DNA of 64,000 nucleotides from Azolla caroliniana (lineage: Eukaryota; Polypodiophyta), in NCBI GenBank assembly GCA_043228905.1, contig JBHGNT010000006.1:15500001-15564000 (forward strand). The letters run 5' to 3'. A program made the translations under genes and the position numbers. Positions 21,148 to 31,746 of this stretch are shown here, piece after piece; positions within the stretch are counted from its first letter, which is position 1, and each line of letters begins with the position of its first letter. The notes beneath the pieces are model-generated. The model did no database searches. It saw only the letters and a program-made list of their open reading frames with translations, and was not told the origin of the DNA.

Positions 21148-21711
21148 TGCTGTAAATCGATTGGCCACAACCAGTTTCATGTATGCATTCGGGTGCACAA
21201 AATACTCAATAGATAGTACACAGACAAAAAACGAAAATACAGAGAGCGAGATATAGAGACACAAGATTTAATGTGGAAAACCAAATCGGGAAAACCACGT
21301 GGAGTCCACAAACTCCAAAACAGATCACTATATGTGGAGAGGAAGTACAACAAGAAACTCAGAGGCGACGACCTCGAGATCTTCTTCGTCAACAAATGGT
21401 TGTAGAGTTACACTCTAACTCACACACACTCTCTCACTCTGTCTTGCTATATCACCGATGCAACTACTTCGTTCACCCTTCAACACAATGATGATACCTC
21501 TCATTATTTTTCACTAAGGTTTGCCCTAGTTATATATATACTTATACAACTTTATGGCTATTTACATACATAGCCCTCATGGGGCACATTTTGACTATTT
21601 ACAAATATAGTCTCTCGAGTTGGTTGTATCCATGTTTTTGGTTTCGGCCTCAACCAAGTTACTCATCAACTTGGCCCTTCTCTTCCCATCCGGAGGGACC
21701 TGTTCCCAACA
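21148..21711 (-). repeat. 3' LTR of copia A
   Basis: 564 bp, matching 36449-36843 plus 42086-42254. Ends AACA in plus orientation next to AAAGTCCCCCTTC, the complement of the polypurine tract. The LTR reads TGTTGGGAACAGG... on the minus strand. Confidence 0.85.
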
Positions 21712-22242
21712 AAGTCCCCCTTCACTCCGGCATGGGGCACTTCACTAACCCGACCTTCTGTTGGCACTCATTTAGGTTTTTGAATGACAACACCATCGTG
21801 AGCATATTCGAACCATTCTTGGCCGTGTGGATCTTCATCAGAGCAAAGTCCTTATCTTCTGCTCACACTCTGAGCCAATGGTATCTCCTCTGGATGTGCT
21901 TGGTCCTCGAGTGATAGGCGGCATTTTTCGCAAGGTGGATGACACTCTGGTTATCACAATGGAGTCGGAATTCCTCTTGCCGAATTCCCAACTCTCCGAT
22001 GAACTCCCTCATCCAAATCAGTTCCTTGCCGGCGACTGCTACGCAACAGCTCCCCCTGCATAAGTCATCACGTATCCGGACATGGATTGACTAGTATCCA
22101 CGTCAGCCGACATGTCCGAATGCATGTAACCTTCTAGTGTGGGGTTACTCGAGCCGAATCGAAGACACACACTCGAGGTGCCTCTCAGATACCGAAGTAT
22201 CCCCTTCACAACAACCCAATGCTCTCTATCGGGATTGCTCAT
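21712..22242 (-). pseudogene. Copia A: end of RT and RNase H
   Basis: Minus strand. Starting at the TE2 junction it reads MSNPDREHWVVVKGILRYL, then an RNase H segment (SDMSADVDTSQSMSGYVMTYAGGAVA) in which many stops follow. The reading frame joins precisely to the RT at 33170-33173 when TE2 and one TCAT are removed. Confidence 0.85.
22239..22242. other. Target-site duplication TCAT, left of TE2
   Basis: Matches TCAT at 33170-33173. Collapsing the two copies restores RYMSNPDREHW in copia A, the same peptide context as in copia B. Confidence 0.9.
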
Positions 22243-22267
22243 GGGTAAAAGCATGCGAGTGGAAACA
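22243..22267 (+). repeat. Left TIR of TE2
   Basis: Starts GGGTAAAAGCATGCGAGTGG; inverted at 33145-33169 with one mismatch (position 5). Subterminal 14-bp palindromes follow at 22274-22287 and 22300-22313. Confidence 0.92.
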
Positions 22268-22493
22268 CTATTATAGCTAATTAGCTACTAAAATGGCCAT
22301 AGCTAATTAGCTATTTGTTTAGCTAGTCTTTCTTGTGGGAAAATCAAATATTTGAAAAACTAATTTATGAAAAAACTCAAATATTTGAACTTCTGTTTCA
22401 GACGTAGTGGAACTTGGGGAATATCACCATCATCTAAGGTCGACTTCAATGTCATCAATTTCCTGTTTAGCCTAAGTCTGATTTTGAACGCAG

Positions 22494-25400
22494 ATGGAGT
22501 ACTCAGAGCACGAACGCAGACGTAGCTCCCGCAACAGCAAAAAATCGACATTGCAGATTGAGAGCTACAACACAGAACCCACTCGATCATCGTCCAGGTA
22601 TGTTTCAGTTACAGAAACCCCAAACATTTGTTTTTTCTTTTTGACTACTGTCTGAACTTTGGTGCCGATTCATATTTCCCCAAAATCGAATAGGGCGAAG
22701 TCCTTGGAGTCCCATACAAGGATGTCTCGCAAATCGGGGAGTAGCAACAGGTGTGTTTATATTACTTTTTTTGTGTTTAATCCTGTCTTTAGTGATTAGG
22801 GTTTGTGATTGAAATTTCTGATTAGGGTTTGTGATTGAAATTTCTGATTAGGGTTTTTGATTATAAATTTCTGACTAGAATTTCTGAATAGGGTTTCTGG
22901 TTACAAATTTTGATTACAAATTAGAATTTCTGAATAGGGTTTTTGTTTATAAATTTCTGCTTAGGATTTTTGATTAGGGTTTGTGATTGAAATTTTTTAT
23001 TAGGGTTTCTGATTGAAATTTCTGATTAGGGTTTTTGATTATAAATTTCTGATTAGAATTTCTGAATAAGGTTTCTGGTTACAAACTTCTGATTACAGAT
23101 TTTGATTAGGGTTTCTGATTTCAAACTTCTGATTACAGATTTTGATTAGGGTTTCTGATTTCAAATTTCTGAATACAAATTATGATTAGGGTTTCTGATT
23201 TGCTAAGTTAAAGATTTTGCACCATTTTTGTTGTTGTTGATTGGGGTTTTTGATTCTCACATATTCTGATTTTGCACTATTTCTGATTTCTGAAATGATA
23301 TTTCAGATGGCTCGTTCCTCCGTATACGAGAGTGCTAAACTTCGCAAAATTTTGCGAGACAAAGGAGGACTTCCACAACACCTATGGTCTGTCACTCGAG
23401 GGTGTTGACCCTGCTGTCCTAAGTGATAAATTGATCAGTGATATAGACTGGATGACAGTATATACAGTGCCTAGAGTCAAAGGCAAGGTCAAGCTGAAGC
23501 ATGTACGAGCCGACTTGTACGATGACTGCATGAGACTGCACCAGAAAGTTCATCAGGAGATCCCAGTCAACAATGAGTTGTCAGTTTCATTTGCTAGAGC
23601 ATTTGCATATGAGTACTGCAAAACAGCGAAGGAATCTAGAGACCCTGAAATGTATAGGGTAGCTTGGGCAGTCTATGGTGAGGCATCGGTAAAAAGATGT
23701 CGAAAGATGGGGACCTTGGCACAAAAAATAGACAGATTTTGGAGCATGGCAGCTGTTGATGCAACTGCCGACTCCCAGCAAGACCGGGGGCATACACCAC
23801 ACCGACACCCAAGGAAAGCCAATGTCGATGATACAGGTGAGACATTGGTTAGCTATATGCTAAAAAATGTCCATGAAGCCTGTGAGACATTGGCATTTTT
23901 TAAGACTGATTTAGAGAAAGCCACAATGGCTTCTGCAATGGAGAGCAAAGTTACTTCTGCTGTTACAACAATTAGAAATAAGATTCAGGTAACTATTGTT
24001 TTGCTGGTATGTGATTGTGTTATAAATAACGGGTAAAATGTGCTAATCAAGCATTATCTGGAATAGGTTGCGCAACAGGAGCTTGAATTAGAGGGGCCAC
24101 TGGATCCCCAGAGTAAAATAGAACTGCAAATAGAGATCCAGGTTCTTTCAATGAACCTGGACCTTCTAGGTGTAAATACTGTTGCAGATTACAATTTGGA
24201 TAAGCTTCAAGTAAGTTAACGATTCCTGAGCAAAGTTGGTGTATCTTTCAACAACAAGAATAATTAATCGGTAAATTTCTCTATTGCGTTGAAGGAACAA
24301 TACATTCATCAAGAACAGGTAGTTAGCTGCCTTAAGAAGAAGCTACATTTTGTGGAGGGAATGGTAAGGACCAGACAGGATTTGGACCTGAACATTCTTG
24401 CTCCCTTACCAAATGAAGTAGAACCAGAAAATGATTTATTGACAGTTCAAGCACGTTGCATCGCTTGCGGGTTAGGTGTGGAGGACAAAACTGCGTCTTT
24501 GTTGGTTCACCTACAACCATGCAACCAAACATACCATCTGCTTTGTTTTCAACATGCCTGTCGAATTGCTGCATTCTGTTTGGGAGATTGCAGTACAACT
24601 CTACCAAATGAGTGGAGAAAACAAACAGGTATACCATACTGTAGCTAATAAGCTTAGTCTTTTCTAATTAGCTATCCTACTAGCTAATTAGCTACTGGCA
24701 GCTAATGAGCTACTAGCTAATTAGCTATCCTAGTAGCTAATTAGCTATGGTACTAGCTAATTAGCTAGTACCATAGTTGTGTAAAAAAGCTAAATAGCTA
24801 TCCTACTAGCTAATTAGCCACTGGCAACTAATTAGCTATCCTAGTAACTAATTAGCTACTGCCATAGTTGTGTAAAGTAGCTAATAAGCTATCCTAGTAG
24901 CTAGTTAGCTATGGTACTAGCTAATTAGCTAGTACCATAGTTGTGTAAAAAAGCTAATTAGCTATCCTACTAGCTAATTAGCTACTGGCAACTAATTAGC
25001 TATCCTACTAGCTAATTAGCTATCCTACTAGCTAATTAGCTATCATAGTAGCTAATTAGCTACTGACATAGTTGTGTAAAGTAGCTAATAAGCTATCCTA
25101 GTAGCTAGTTAGCTATGGTACTAAAAAAAGCTAATTAGCTATCCTACTAGCTAATTAGCTACTGGCAACTAATTAGCTATCCTACTAGCTAATTAGCTAT
25201 CATAGTAGCTAATTAGCTACTGACATAGTTGTGTAAAGTAGCTAATAAGCTATCCTAGTAGCTAGTTAGCTATCCTAGCTACTACCATAGTTAGTAAAGT
25301 AGCTAATTAGCTATCCTAGCTACTACCATAGTTGAGTAAAGTAGCTAATTAGCTACCATAGTAGCTAATTAGCTATCCTAGCTACTACTATAGTTGTGTA

Positions 25401-26793
25401 AAGTAGCTAATAAGCTATCCTACTAGCTAATTAGCTATCCTAGTAGGTAATTAGCTATGGTACTAGCTAATTAGCTAGTACTATAGTTGTGTAAAAAAGC
25501 TAATTAGGTATCCTACTAGCTAATTAGCCACTGGCAACTAATTAGCTATCCTAGTAACTAATTAGCTACTGCCATAGTTGTGTAAAGTAGCTAATAAGCT
25601 ATCCTAGTAGCTAATTAGCTACTAGGATAGATAATTAGCTATCCTAGTAGCTAATTAGCTATCCTACTAGCTAATTAGCTACTACCATAGTTGAGTAAAG
25701 TACCTAATTAGCTATCCTACTAGCTAATTAGCTACTACCATAGTTGAGTAAAGTACCTAATTAGCTATCCTACTAGCTAATTAGCTACTGGCAACTAATT
25801 AGCTATCCTAGTAGCTAATTAGCTATCCTACTAGCTAATTAGCTGCTGGCAACTAATTAGCTATCCTACTAGCGAATTAGCTATCCTAGTAGCTAATTAG
25901 CTATCCTAGTAGCTACTGCCATAGTTGTGTAAAGTAGCTAATAAGCTATCCTAGTAGCTAATTAGCTACTGGCAGCTAATTAGCTATCCTAGTAGCTAAT
26001 TAGCTACTGGCAGCTAATTAGCTGTCCTAGTAGCTAATAAGCTATCCTAACTACTACCATAGTTGAGTAAAGTACCTAATTAGCTATCCTAACTACTACC
26101 ATAGTTGAGTAAAGTACCTAATTAGCTATCATACTAGCTAATTAGCTATCGTACTAGCTAATTAGCTATCGTACTAGCTAATTAGCTATCCTAGCTTCTA
26201 CCATAGTTTAGTAAAGTAGCTAATTAGCTATCCTAAATAACTGTCATGTTATTGTAGAATCTTGTGGATTAAGGACGGCACATGATGTGTCTGGTGCTGA
26301 TGATGCTGCAACAGATGAGGATACTACTGCCAATGTGGCTGAAAGTAAGAGTCCTGCTATCACATCGCCTTCAGATCAGCTGCACCCTATTCTTTTGGAA
26401 CAGTGTACTGAATTAGGCAACGATGTGAAATGCCATGAAATAGTGGAAACAACATGTAAAATTGAGGTTCACAACAACAGTGTTTATGAACACTTGATGC
26501 AACATTTCTTCGAGTCTCAAGACCTTGATTCCACCCCACCGAGCCCAACTACTGAAAATGTCCAAACAGATCCCTCTGTACTTGAAAAGCTAGTTCAAGA
26601 AACGGCTGATGTGCAATTAGCTGCTGAGGCGATGGGAAGGTTGTCGGAGGAGGACACACTTGCGCATTGGGTCCTAGAAGCAAGGCTAAATGGGGAACCA
26701 ACCAGAAAAAGGCTGAAGAAGGGGCCACGATCGGGAACAAGACCAGTTACTCGGTCAAGGGGCCCAGACGTAGTGGAGCGAAATACTGTTTAG
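22494..26793 (+). CDS. TE2 six-exon coiled-coil/RING-like protein (618 aa)
   Basis: Predicted exons 22494-22597, 22694-22750, 23307-23988, 24067-24210, 24295-24628 and 26258-26793. All introns are GT-AG, all phases agree, and the sum (1857 nt) is exactly 619 codons with one terminal stop. Domains: basic start, helical module (about residues 55-150, with SFARAFAYEY), coiled-coil segments (about 220-390) and a degenerate RING (CIAC...CNQTYHLLC...CLGDC) in which the first His of RING-H2 is missing, then an acidic/Ser-rich tail ending in basic KRLKKGPRSGTRP. Homologous to the TE1 gene. Intron 5 (24629-26257) consists almost wholly of the palindromic array. Function unknown; a DNA-binding or anti-silencing role for the TE is conceivable. 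Confidence 0.75.
22780..23230 (+). repeat. Degenerate TTTCTGATTAGGGTTT minisatellite in intron 2
   Basis: Irregular repeats of ATTAGGGTTT(C/G)TGATT and AAATTTCTGATTA. The TTAGGGTTT parts resemble plant telomere repeats, but the spacing is irregular, so I read this as an AT-rich intronic minisatellite. Confidence 0.65.
24650..26240. repeat. First TAGCTAATTAGCTA array (intron 5)
   Basis: About 1.6 kb of irregular units combining AGCTAATTAGCT with linkers such as ATCCTAGT, ACTGGCA and ACCATAGTTGTGTAAAG. The 14-bp palindrome TAGCTAATTAGCTA is perfectly self-complementary, so dozens of potential binding sites or hairpins result. It lies wholly between the donor at 24629 and the acceptor ending at 26257. 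Confidence 0.92.
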
Positions 26794-26833
26794 TTGGATA
26801 TGATTGTTAGCTTAGGGATTTTGCTAGGGTTTT

Positions 26834-27754
26834 ATGAAGTTTTACTATCCTGTTGGCCCCATCTTGAAAGTAGATGTAGCAACTGACACAAGTGATCTGG
26901 TCACACAAGTTGATCAAGCATGTAGCACGGATGACTTGGTGTTGCAGGTAGATGCAGCATGTGATACCAGTGGACTGATATCGAGCAGAACAGTAGCTAC
27001 ATGCACTGAGGTAATCCAAGGATTGATAACTAAGTCGACAAAACAAGAGCACTAGAATGTGAAGCTAGGCCCAACACAGTCGACTAGGGGTTTAAAGAGG
27101 AAAAGGACACCAGTTGTGTCAGCCGAACCTGAGCTGATTGAGATTGATCGTATCCTACCAGAAAATGGTGTAACAGCGGCTCAGTTTCAGGAATGGAAAC
27201 CTAAACCACTAGAAGTCGAAAGAAGAGCCTTGATCTTGGAGCTCGATAAAGTCTTGATGAGTGTGAGATATATGCAGCCAAGGAGGGACGCAAATCAGTT
27301 TCTAGAGTGGGCTGTGGAATACTTTGATTTGTTTATTTGGAGTGAAAAACCAAAATCAGATGTGTGGAAGTGTTTGGCAAGATTCTTCCCAAAATGGCGA
27401 AGTCGTTTTAAAGGTCAATGGGCACGAGAAAATTGTGAGCAGATGGAAGCTGCAAGATTCAAGAGACTTTCTGATTTTTGGGCTACTTGGCCTGAATATA
27501 ATGCCGACAATACATTGATTTTGGATACAGAACATTTCCGACACTACTTCAATATTCGGAGATGTTGTCTCATTCTACCCGAGGAAATGCCTGAACAGTA
27601 CCTGGTGCAAACAGTGAGCTGCCAACTAGGTGCATGGTTGTGGACTCCATACCGAGCTCAATATGCGGATAATATATGTAGACTCGTTCCACTGACTAGC
27701 AAGAGCTTAGCTGTTTATAGGAGATTTGTAGACATTTCCAATGGTAATTTATAA
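26834..27754 (+). CDS. FCP1/NIF-like HAD domain protein, probably catalytically dead
   Basis: The same frame is open from ATG 26834 to 27754 apart from TAG 27053-27055. That TAG could be a real stop, or the end of a 45-nt GT-AG segment (27011-27055) that would keep the frame; 45 nt is short for a plant intron. The C-terminal part resembles FCP1/SCP-type phosphatases: ALILELDKVL in place of the hhhDxDxT motif, DLFIWSEK at the second motif, and NTLILDTE at the third. The nucleophile Asp is Glu, so phosphatase activity is unlikely. It may be a downstream exon set of the preceding gene or a separate gene; I saw no junction that decides this. Confidence 0.6.
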
Positions 27755-27879
27755 ATATGTAAAGAGATGACATTATTCAATGAAGAATTTAATTACTTGT
27801 TCCCACTGTACTTATCTACTGTGTAATTTGAGGAATATGTTGCAGATTGTTGATTTCATTCTATTGATGACTATTTAGC

Positions 27880-28680
27880 TATTGACAGCTAATTAGCTGC
27901 ATTTGTACAGCTAATTAGCTGCATTTGTACAACTAATTAGCTACTGATGACTATTTCGCTATAACTTATAACTTAAAACTTAACAAAAAAGACATGATTT
28001 TATTGAGAAAGAAGCACAGAAAGCAGACTGTATACAAGAAATTGATTCCAAACGAATTATTGATCTGTTTTCGCGAAATACATGTTTGTTTTACAAGAGA
28101 ACATGGTAAGTGCTACTTGTAGCTACAAATTCCATGGCATACTATTGTAAATACATTTGTACAGCTAAGTAGCTGCATTTGTACAGCTAATTAGCTACTG
28201 ATGACTATTTCGCTATAACTTATAACTTAAAACTTAACAAAAAAGACATGATTTTATTGAGAAAGAAGCACAGAAAGCAGACTGTATACAAGAAATTGAT
28301 TCCAAACGAATTTATTGATCTGTTTTCGCGAAATACATGTTTGTTTTACAAGAGAACATGGTAAGTGCTACTTGTAGCTACAAATTCCATGGCATACTAT
28401 TGTAAATACATTTGTACAGCTAAGTAGCTGCATTTGTACAGCTAATTAGCTACTGATGACTATTTCGCTATAACTTATAACTTAAAACTTAACAAAAAAG
28501 ACATGATTTTATTGAGAAAGAAGCACAGAAAGCAGACTGTATACAAGAAATTGATTCCAAACGAATTTATTGATCTGTTTTCGCGAAATACATGTTTGTT
28601 TTACAAGAGAACATGGTAAGTGCTACTTGTAGCTACAAATTCCATGGCATACTATTGTAAATACATTCATACACATTAGC
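27880..28680. repeat. 254/255-bp tandem repeat between convergent genes
   Basis: About three copies (GATGACTATTTCGCTATAAC at 27947, 28201 and 28456 on the 254/255-bp scale). Each contains TGTACAGCTAATTAGCTGC-type palindrome sites and a copy of the last codons and stop of the minus gene (TTCCATGGCATACTATTGTA). The copies arose by duplicating the minus gene's 3' end. Confidence 0.85.
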
Positions 28681-31600
28681 ACCAATAGTGTATAAACCGG
28701 AGCAGCTATTGTATTCTGACATTGGGACGTTGATGCATCTGACCAAATGAGAGTACATATACGCCGTTGGTTTGTCTTCTAACAGCCTGTACACATATTC
28801 GTAGTCATCTAGTTTTGCATAAAAAATGCCTTCGATGTAGAATGTCCCGGCAGATACAAAATTTCCCCATGCATCTACAATATTCTGCCTTGCACACTGT
28901 TTACTAACCGTGCACTTTAATATATAGAAATCAGCACCCTCTGAATTGCCTTCTTCAGCATTTACAGCGAAGTTATCCCCAACGTTCAGGACATCACTCA
29001 AAGTATCTCCAAGTCCCTCATATGTGAAGTCAGCATTCTGCCCTGTTTCTCCATCAACTGCTTCCTTATCATTCAGAGTGTGATACTCCCAATTCTGAAT
29101 GTATGCTTTGTTTAGACAATATCTCCAATTTCCCTGCACACAATGGAAGCAAAAACAAGTCAATTCTCTAACCGCAATACAATGACCATCCAACCTGGAA
29201 TAACCGCGAACAGCATGCAGAGATCGCAATTCGGGAATTCCTTGGCACTCCCAGGTCTTCTCCCTATTTACTTCATCTATCTTCACTTCCCAAAATTCAC
29301 GTTTGATATCTCGAACTTGCGAGGAATAAACACCTGTGGCACTCGTCGACATATTTGCTCTTAAAAATTCAACTACACAATATTGAATCTAATAAATAAC
29401 TCATGGAAGAGATAACGTGCTCAGATGATTTACACTCCTCTTGCGGGCTTGATCGACAGATTGGGCACCCACATGTGCAAACTGTATTAGTTAGGGATGC
29501 ACTATGGTGACGTAGTAGATTAACAGAGTCCTTCAGAAAACCCATCTGTACATGGTAAATGCAACAACATGTGTATCGATCCTTTAAGCGTCTCACAAAG
29601 TGTGGCTTAAGAGACTCGAATGTTCGTAGTTGAACTTTGATAGTTGGATGCATTCGTTTGAACCTAATAAATAAATCGACCTGCGTAATAAAGGGGAATT
29701 AGTTATTCTCGTAACTAGCTAACTATCCTAGTAGCTAATTAGCTATTCTAGTAGCTAGTTAGCTATTCTAGTAGCTAGTTAGCTATTCTAGTAGCTAATT
29801 AGCTATCATGGTAGCTAATTAGCTGTCCTAGTAGCTAATTAGTTGTCCTAGTAGCTAATTAGCTATCATGGTAGTTAATTAGCTGTCGTAGTAGCTAATT
29901 AGCTATCATGGTAGCTAATTAGCTATTCTAGTAGCTAATTAGCTATCATGGTAGCTAATTAGCTGTCGTAGTAGCTAATTAGCTATCATGGTAGCTAATT
30001 AGCTGTCCTAGTAGCTAATTGGTTGTCCTAGTAGCTAATTAGTTATCATGGTAGCTAATTAGCTGTCGTAGTAGCTAATTAGCTATCATGGTAGCTAATT
30101 AGCTGTCGTAGTAGCTAATTAGCTATCATGGTAGCTAATTAGCTGTCCTAGTAGCTAATTAGTTGTCCTAGTAGCTAATTAGCTATCATGGTAGCTAATT
30201 AGCTGCTCTAGTAGCTAATTAGCTATCATGGTGGCTAATTAGCTTTCCTAGTAACTAATTAGCTATCATGGTAGCTAATTAGCTGGTCTAGTAGCTAATT
30301 AGCTATCATGGTGGCTAATTAGCTTTCCTAGTAACTAATTAGCTATCATGGTAGCTAATTAGCTGGTCTAGTAGCTAATTAGCTATCGTGGTAGCTAATT
30401 AGCTGTTCTAGTAGCTAATTAGCTATAATGGTGGCTGATTAGCTTTCCTAGTAACTAATTAGCTATCATGGTAGCTAATTAGCTGGTATAGTAGCTAATT
30501 AGCTATCATGGTAGCTAATTAGCTATCACGGTGGCTAATTAGCTGTCCTAGTAACTAATTAGCTATCATGGTAGCTAATTAGCTGGTCTAGTAGCTAATT
30601 AGCTATAATGGTGGCTAATTAGCTATCCTAACTAATTAGCTATCATGGTAGTAGCTATTGAGAGTAGCCAGTTACCTATGTAGTAGCTATCATAGTAGCT
30701 AATTAGCTATCATGGTAGCTAATTAGCTTTCCTAGTAGCTAATTAGCTGGTAATAACGAAATAGCTAACTAGCTAGCAGTACAGCTAATTATCTTGTAGT
30801 ACCTAAATTAGCTATTGAGAATAGCTAATTAGCTATCATGGTAGTAACTATTGAGAGTAGCTAGTTACCTATGTAGTAGCGATCCTAGTAGCTAACTGAG
30901 GTAAATGTAACTGATAAGCTAATTAGCTTTTCTGCTAACTGAGCTAATTAACTTTCCGAGTAGAGTCAAAACAAATGTTGAGATAAATGTAAATACCTGA
31001 GGTACATCAAGAAGATGAATGGGATGCTCCTCGTATTGATTTCTTCCAACACGTTTCCTGCATAAATCCTTTTTATTGGGTGAAACCCTACTCTCATTAG
31101 TCCAAAACATTGTGATTACATCCTTGATTTCAAATGTTATGGGTGTCATTGGCTTACATCTTGTAGTTAGCTTTAGTAGACTAGTTCCTTCACCCGAGGA
31201 AATTATACGGTTCATTGTATTGTACACTGTTTTTCTACTAACACCAATTACCTTAGATAGCTCACTGATGTTTATATCGTCAACATCACTATTAAGTAAC
31301 ATCATTAGACTAGACCTTTTTAAGACAAGATCATCTTCTGACCTGCTCATGGATACGAAACTATTACGAAGATTATTTACTAAAATAGATGATATGTTTG
31401 CATTAAGACCATCACAATCAACTAAGTCCTTTATCGATGGATCATTACATATTCCATAAAGTACTACCTTCTTTTCTTCATTGCTGATGTGCTTGGTTTG
31501 AACATTGAAATAGTCTACAACCTTTCTCTCTATGATGGTAGTCGCATTACTTACATTCTCAGCTAAACTATCCTTACCTTTACTGAGTGTGGCTTTCGTA

Positions 31601-31746
31601 TCCTTCAACAATTGACGATGTTTCCTTTTTTTTTCTGCCCAATAGTTTCGTATGGCTTGTTGTGTCCTGATAACATCATCCCTATCCTTATGATCATTGA
31701 GGGGTAATTCTAAACACCCTTCTTCCCCTTCCATTTGGCTAGACAT
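28633..31746 (-). CDS. TE2 transposase-like protein, catalytic core apparently missing
   Basis: Minus strand. Exon 1 31746-30997 (250 codons) has a basic/coiled N-terminus, a helix-turn-helix (ISELSKVIGVSRKTVYNTM) and a SPNKKDLCRKR segment. It splices, GT-AG and in phase, over 30996-29681 to exon 2 starting at 29680 (VDLFIRF), with HPTIK..F.SLKPHFVRRL, CCC..H and a CTCGCPIC cluster. Exon 3 is about 29352-28633, in another frame, so a short intron (about 50-80 bp) or a frameshift lies between. Exon 3 holds a FCFHC...C.NKAY..W block and a bromo-adjacent-homology-like C-terminus. From memory this family carries acidic catalytic motifs between the cysteine cluster and the FCFHC block; I see none. 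Intron 1 carries the second palindromic array. Confidence 0.6.
29700..30940. repeat. Second TAGCTAATTAGCTA array (intron of the minus gene)
   Basis: About 1.2 kb. Regular 20-bp steps of GTAGCTAATTAGCTATCATG or GTAGCTAATTAGCTGTCCTA alternate from about 29700 to 30640, becoming irregular afterwards. Same palindrome as the first array, but more regular and with a different linker, so it expanded separately. It lies inside intron 1 (30996-29681) of the minus gene. Confidence 0.92.

Noticed and set aside
22790-23230. Interstitial telomere-like TTAGGGTTT repeats
   Set aside because: Spacing is irregular and mixed with other AT-rich units, so this is better explained as an intronic minisatellite than a telomere remnant.
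29700-30640. CRISPR-like regular repeats
   Set aside because: No unique spacers; the 20-bp steps are a simple satellite, and the organism is a plant.
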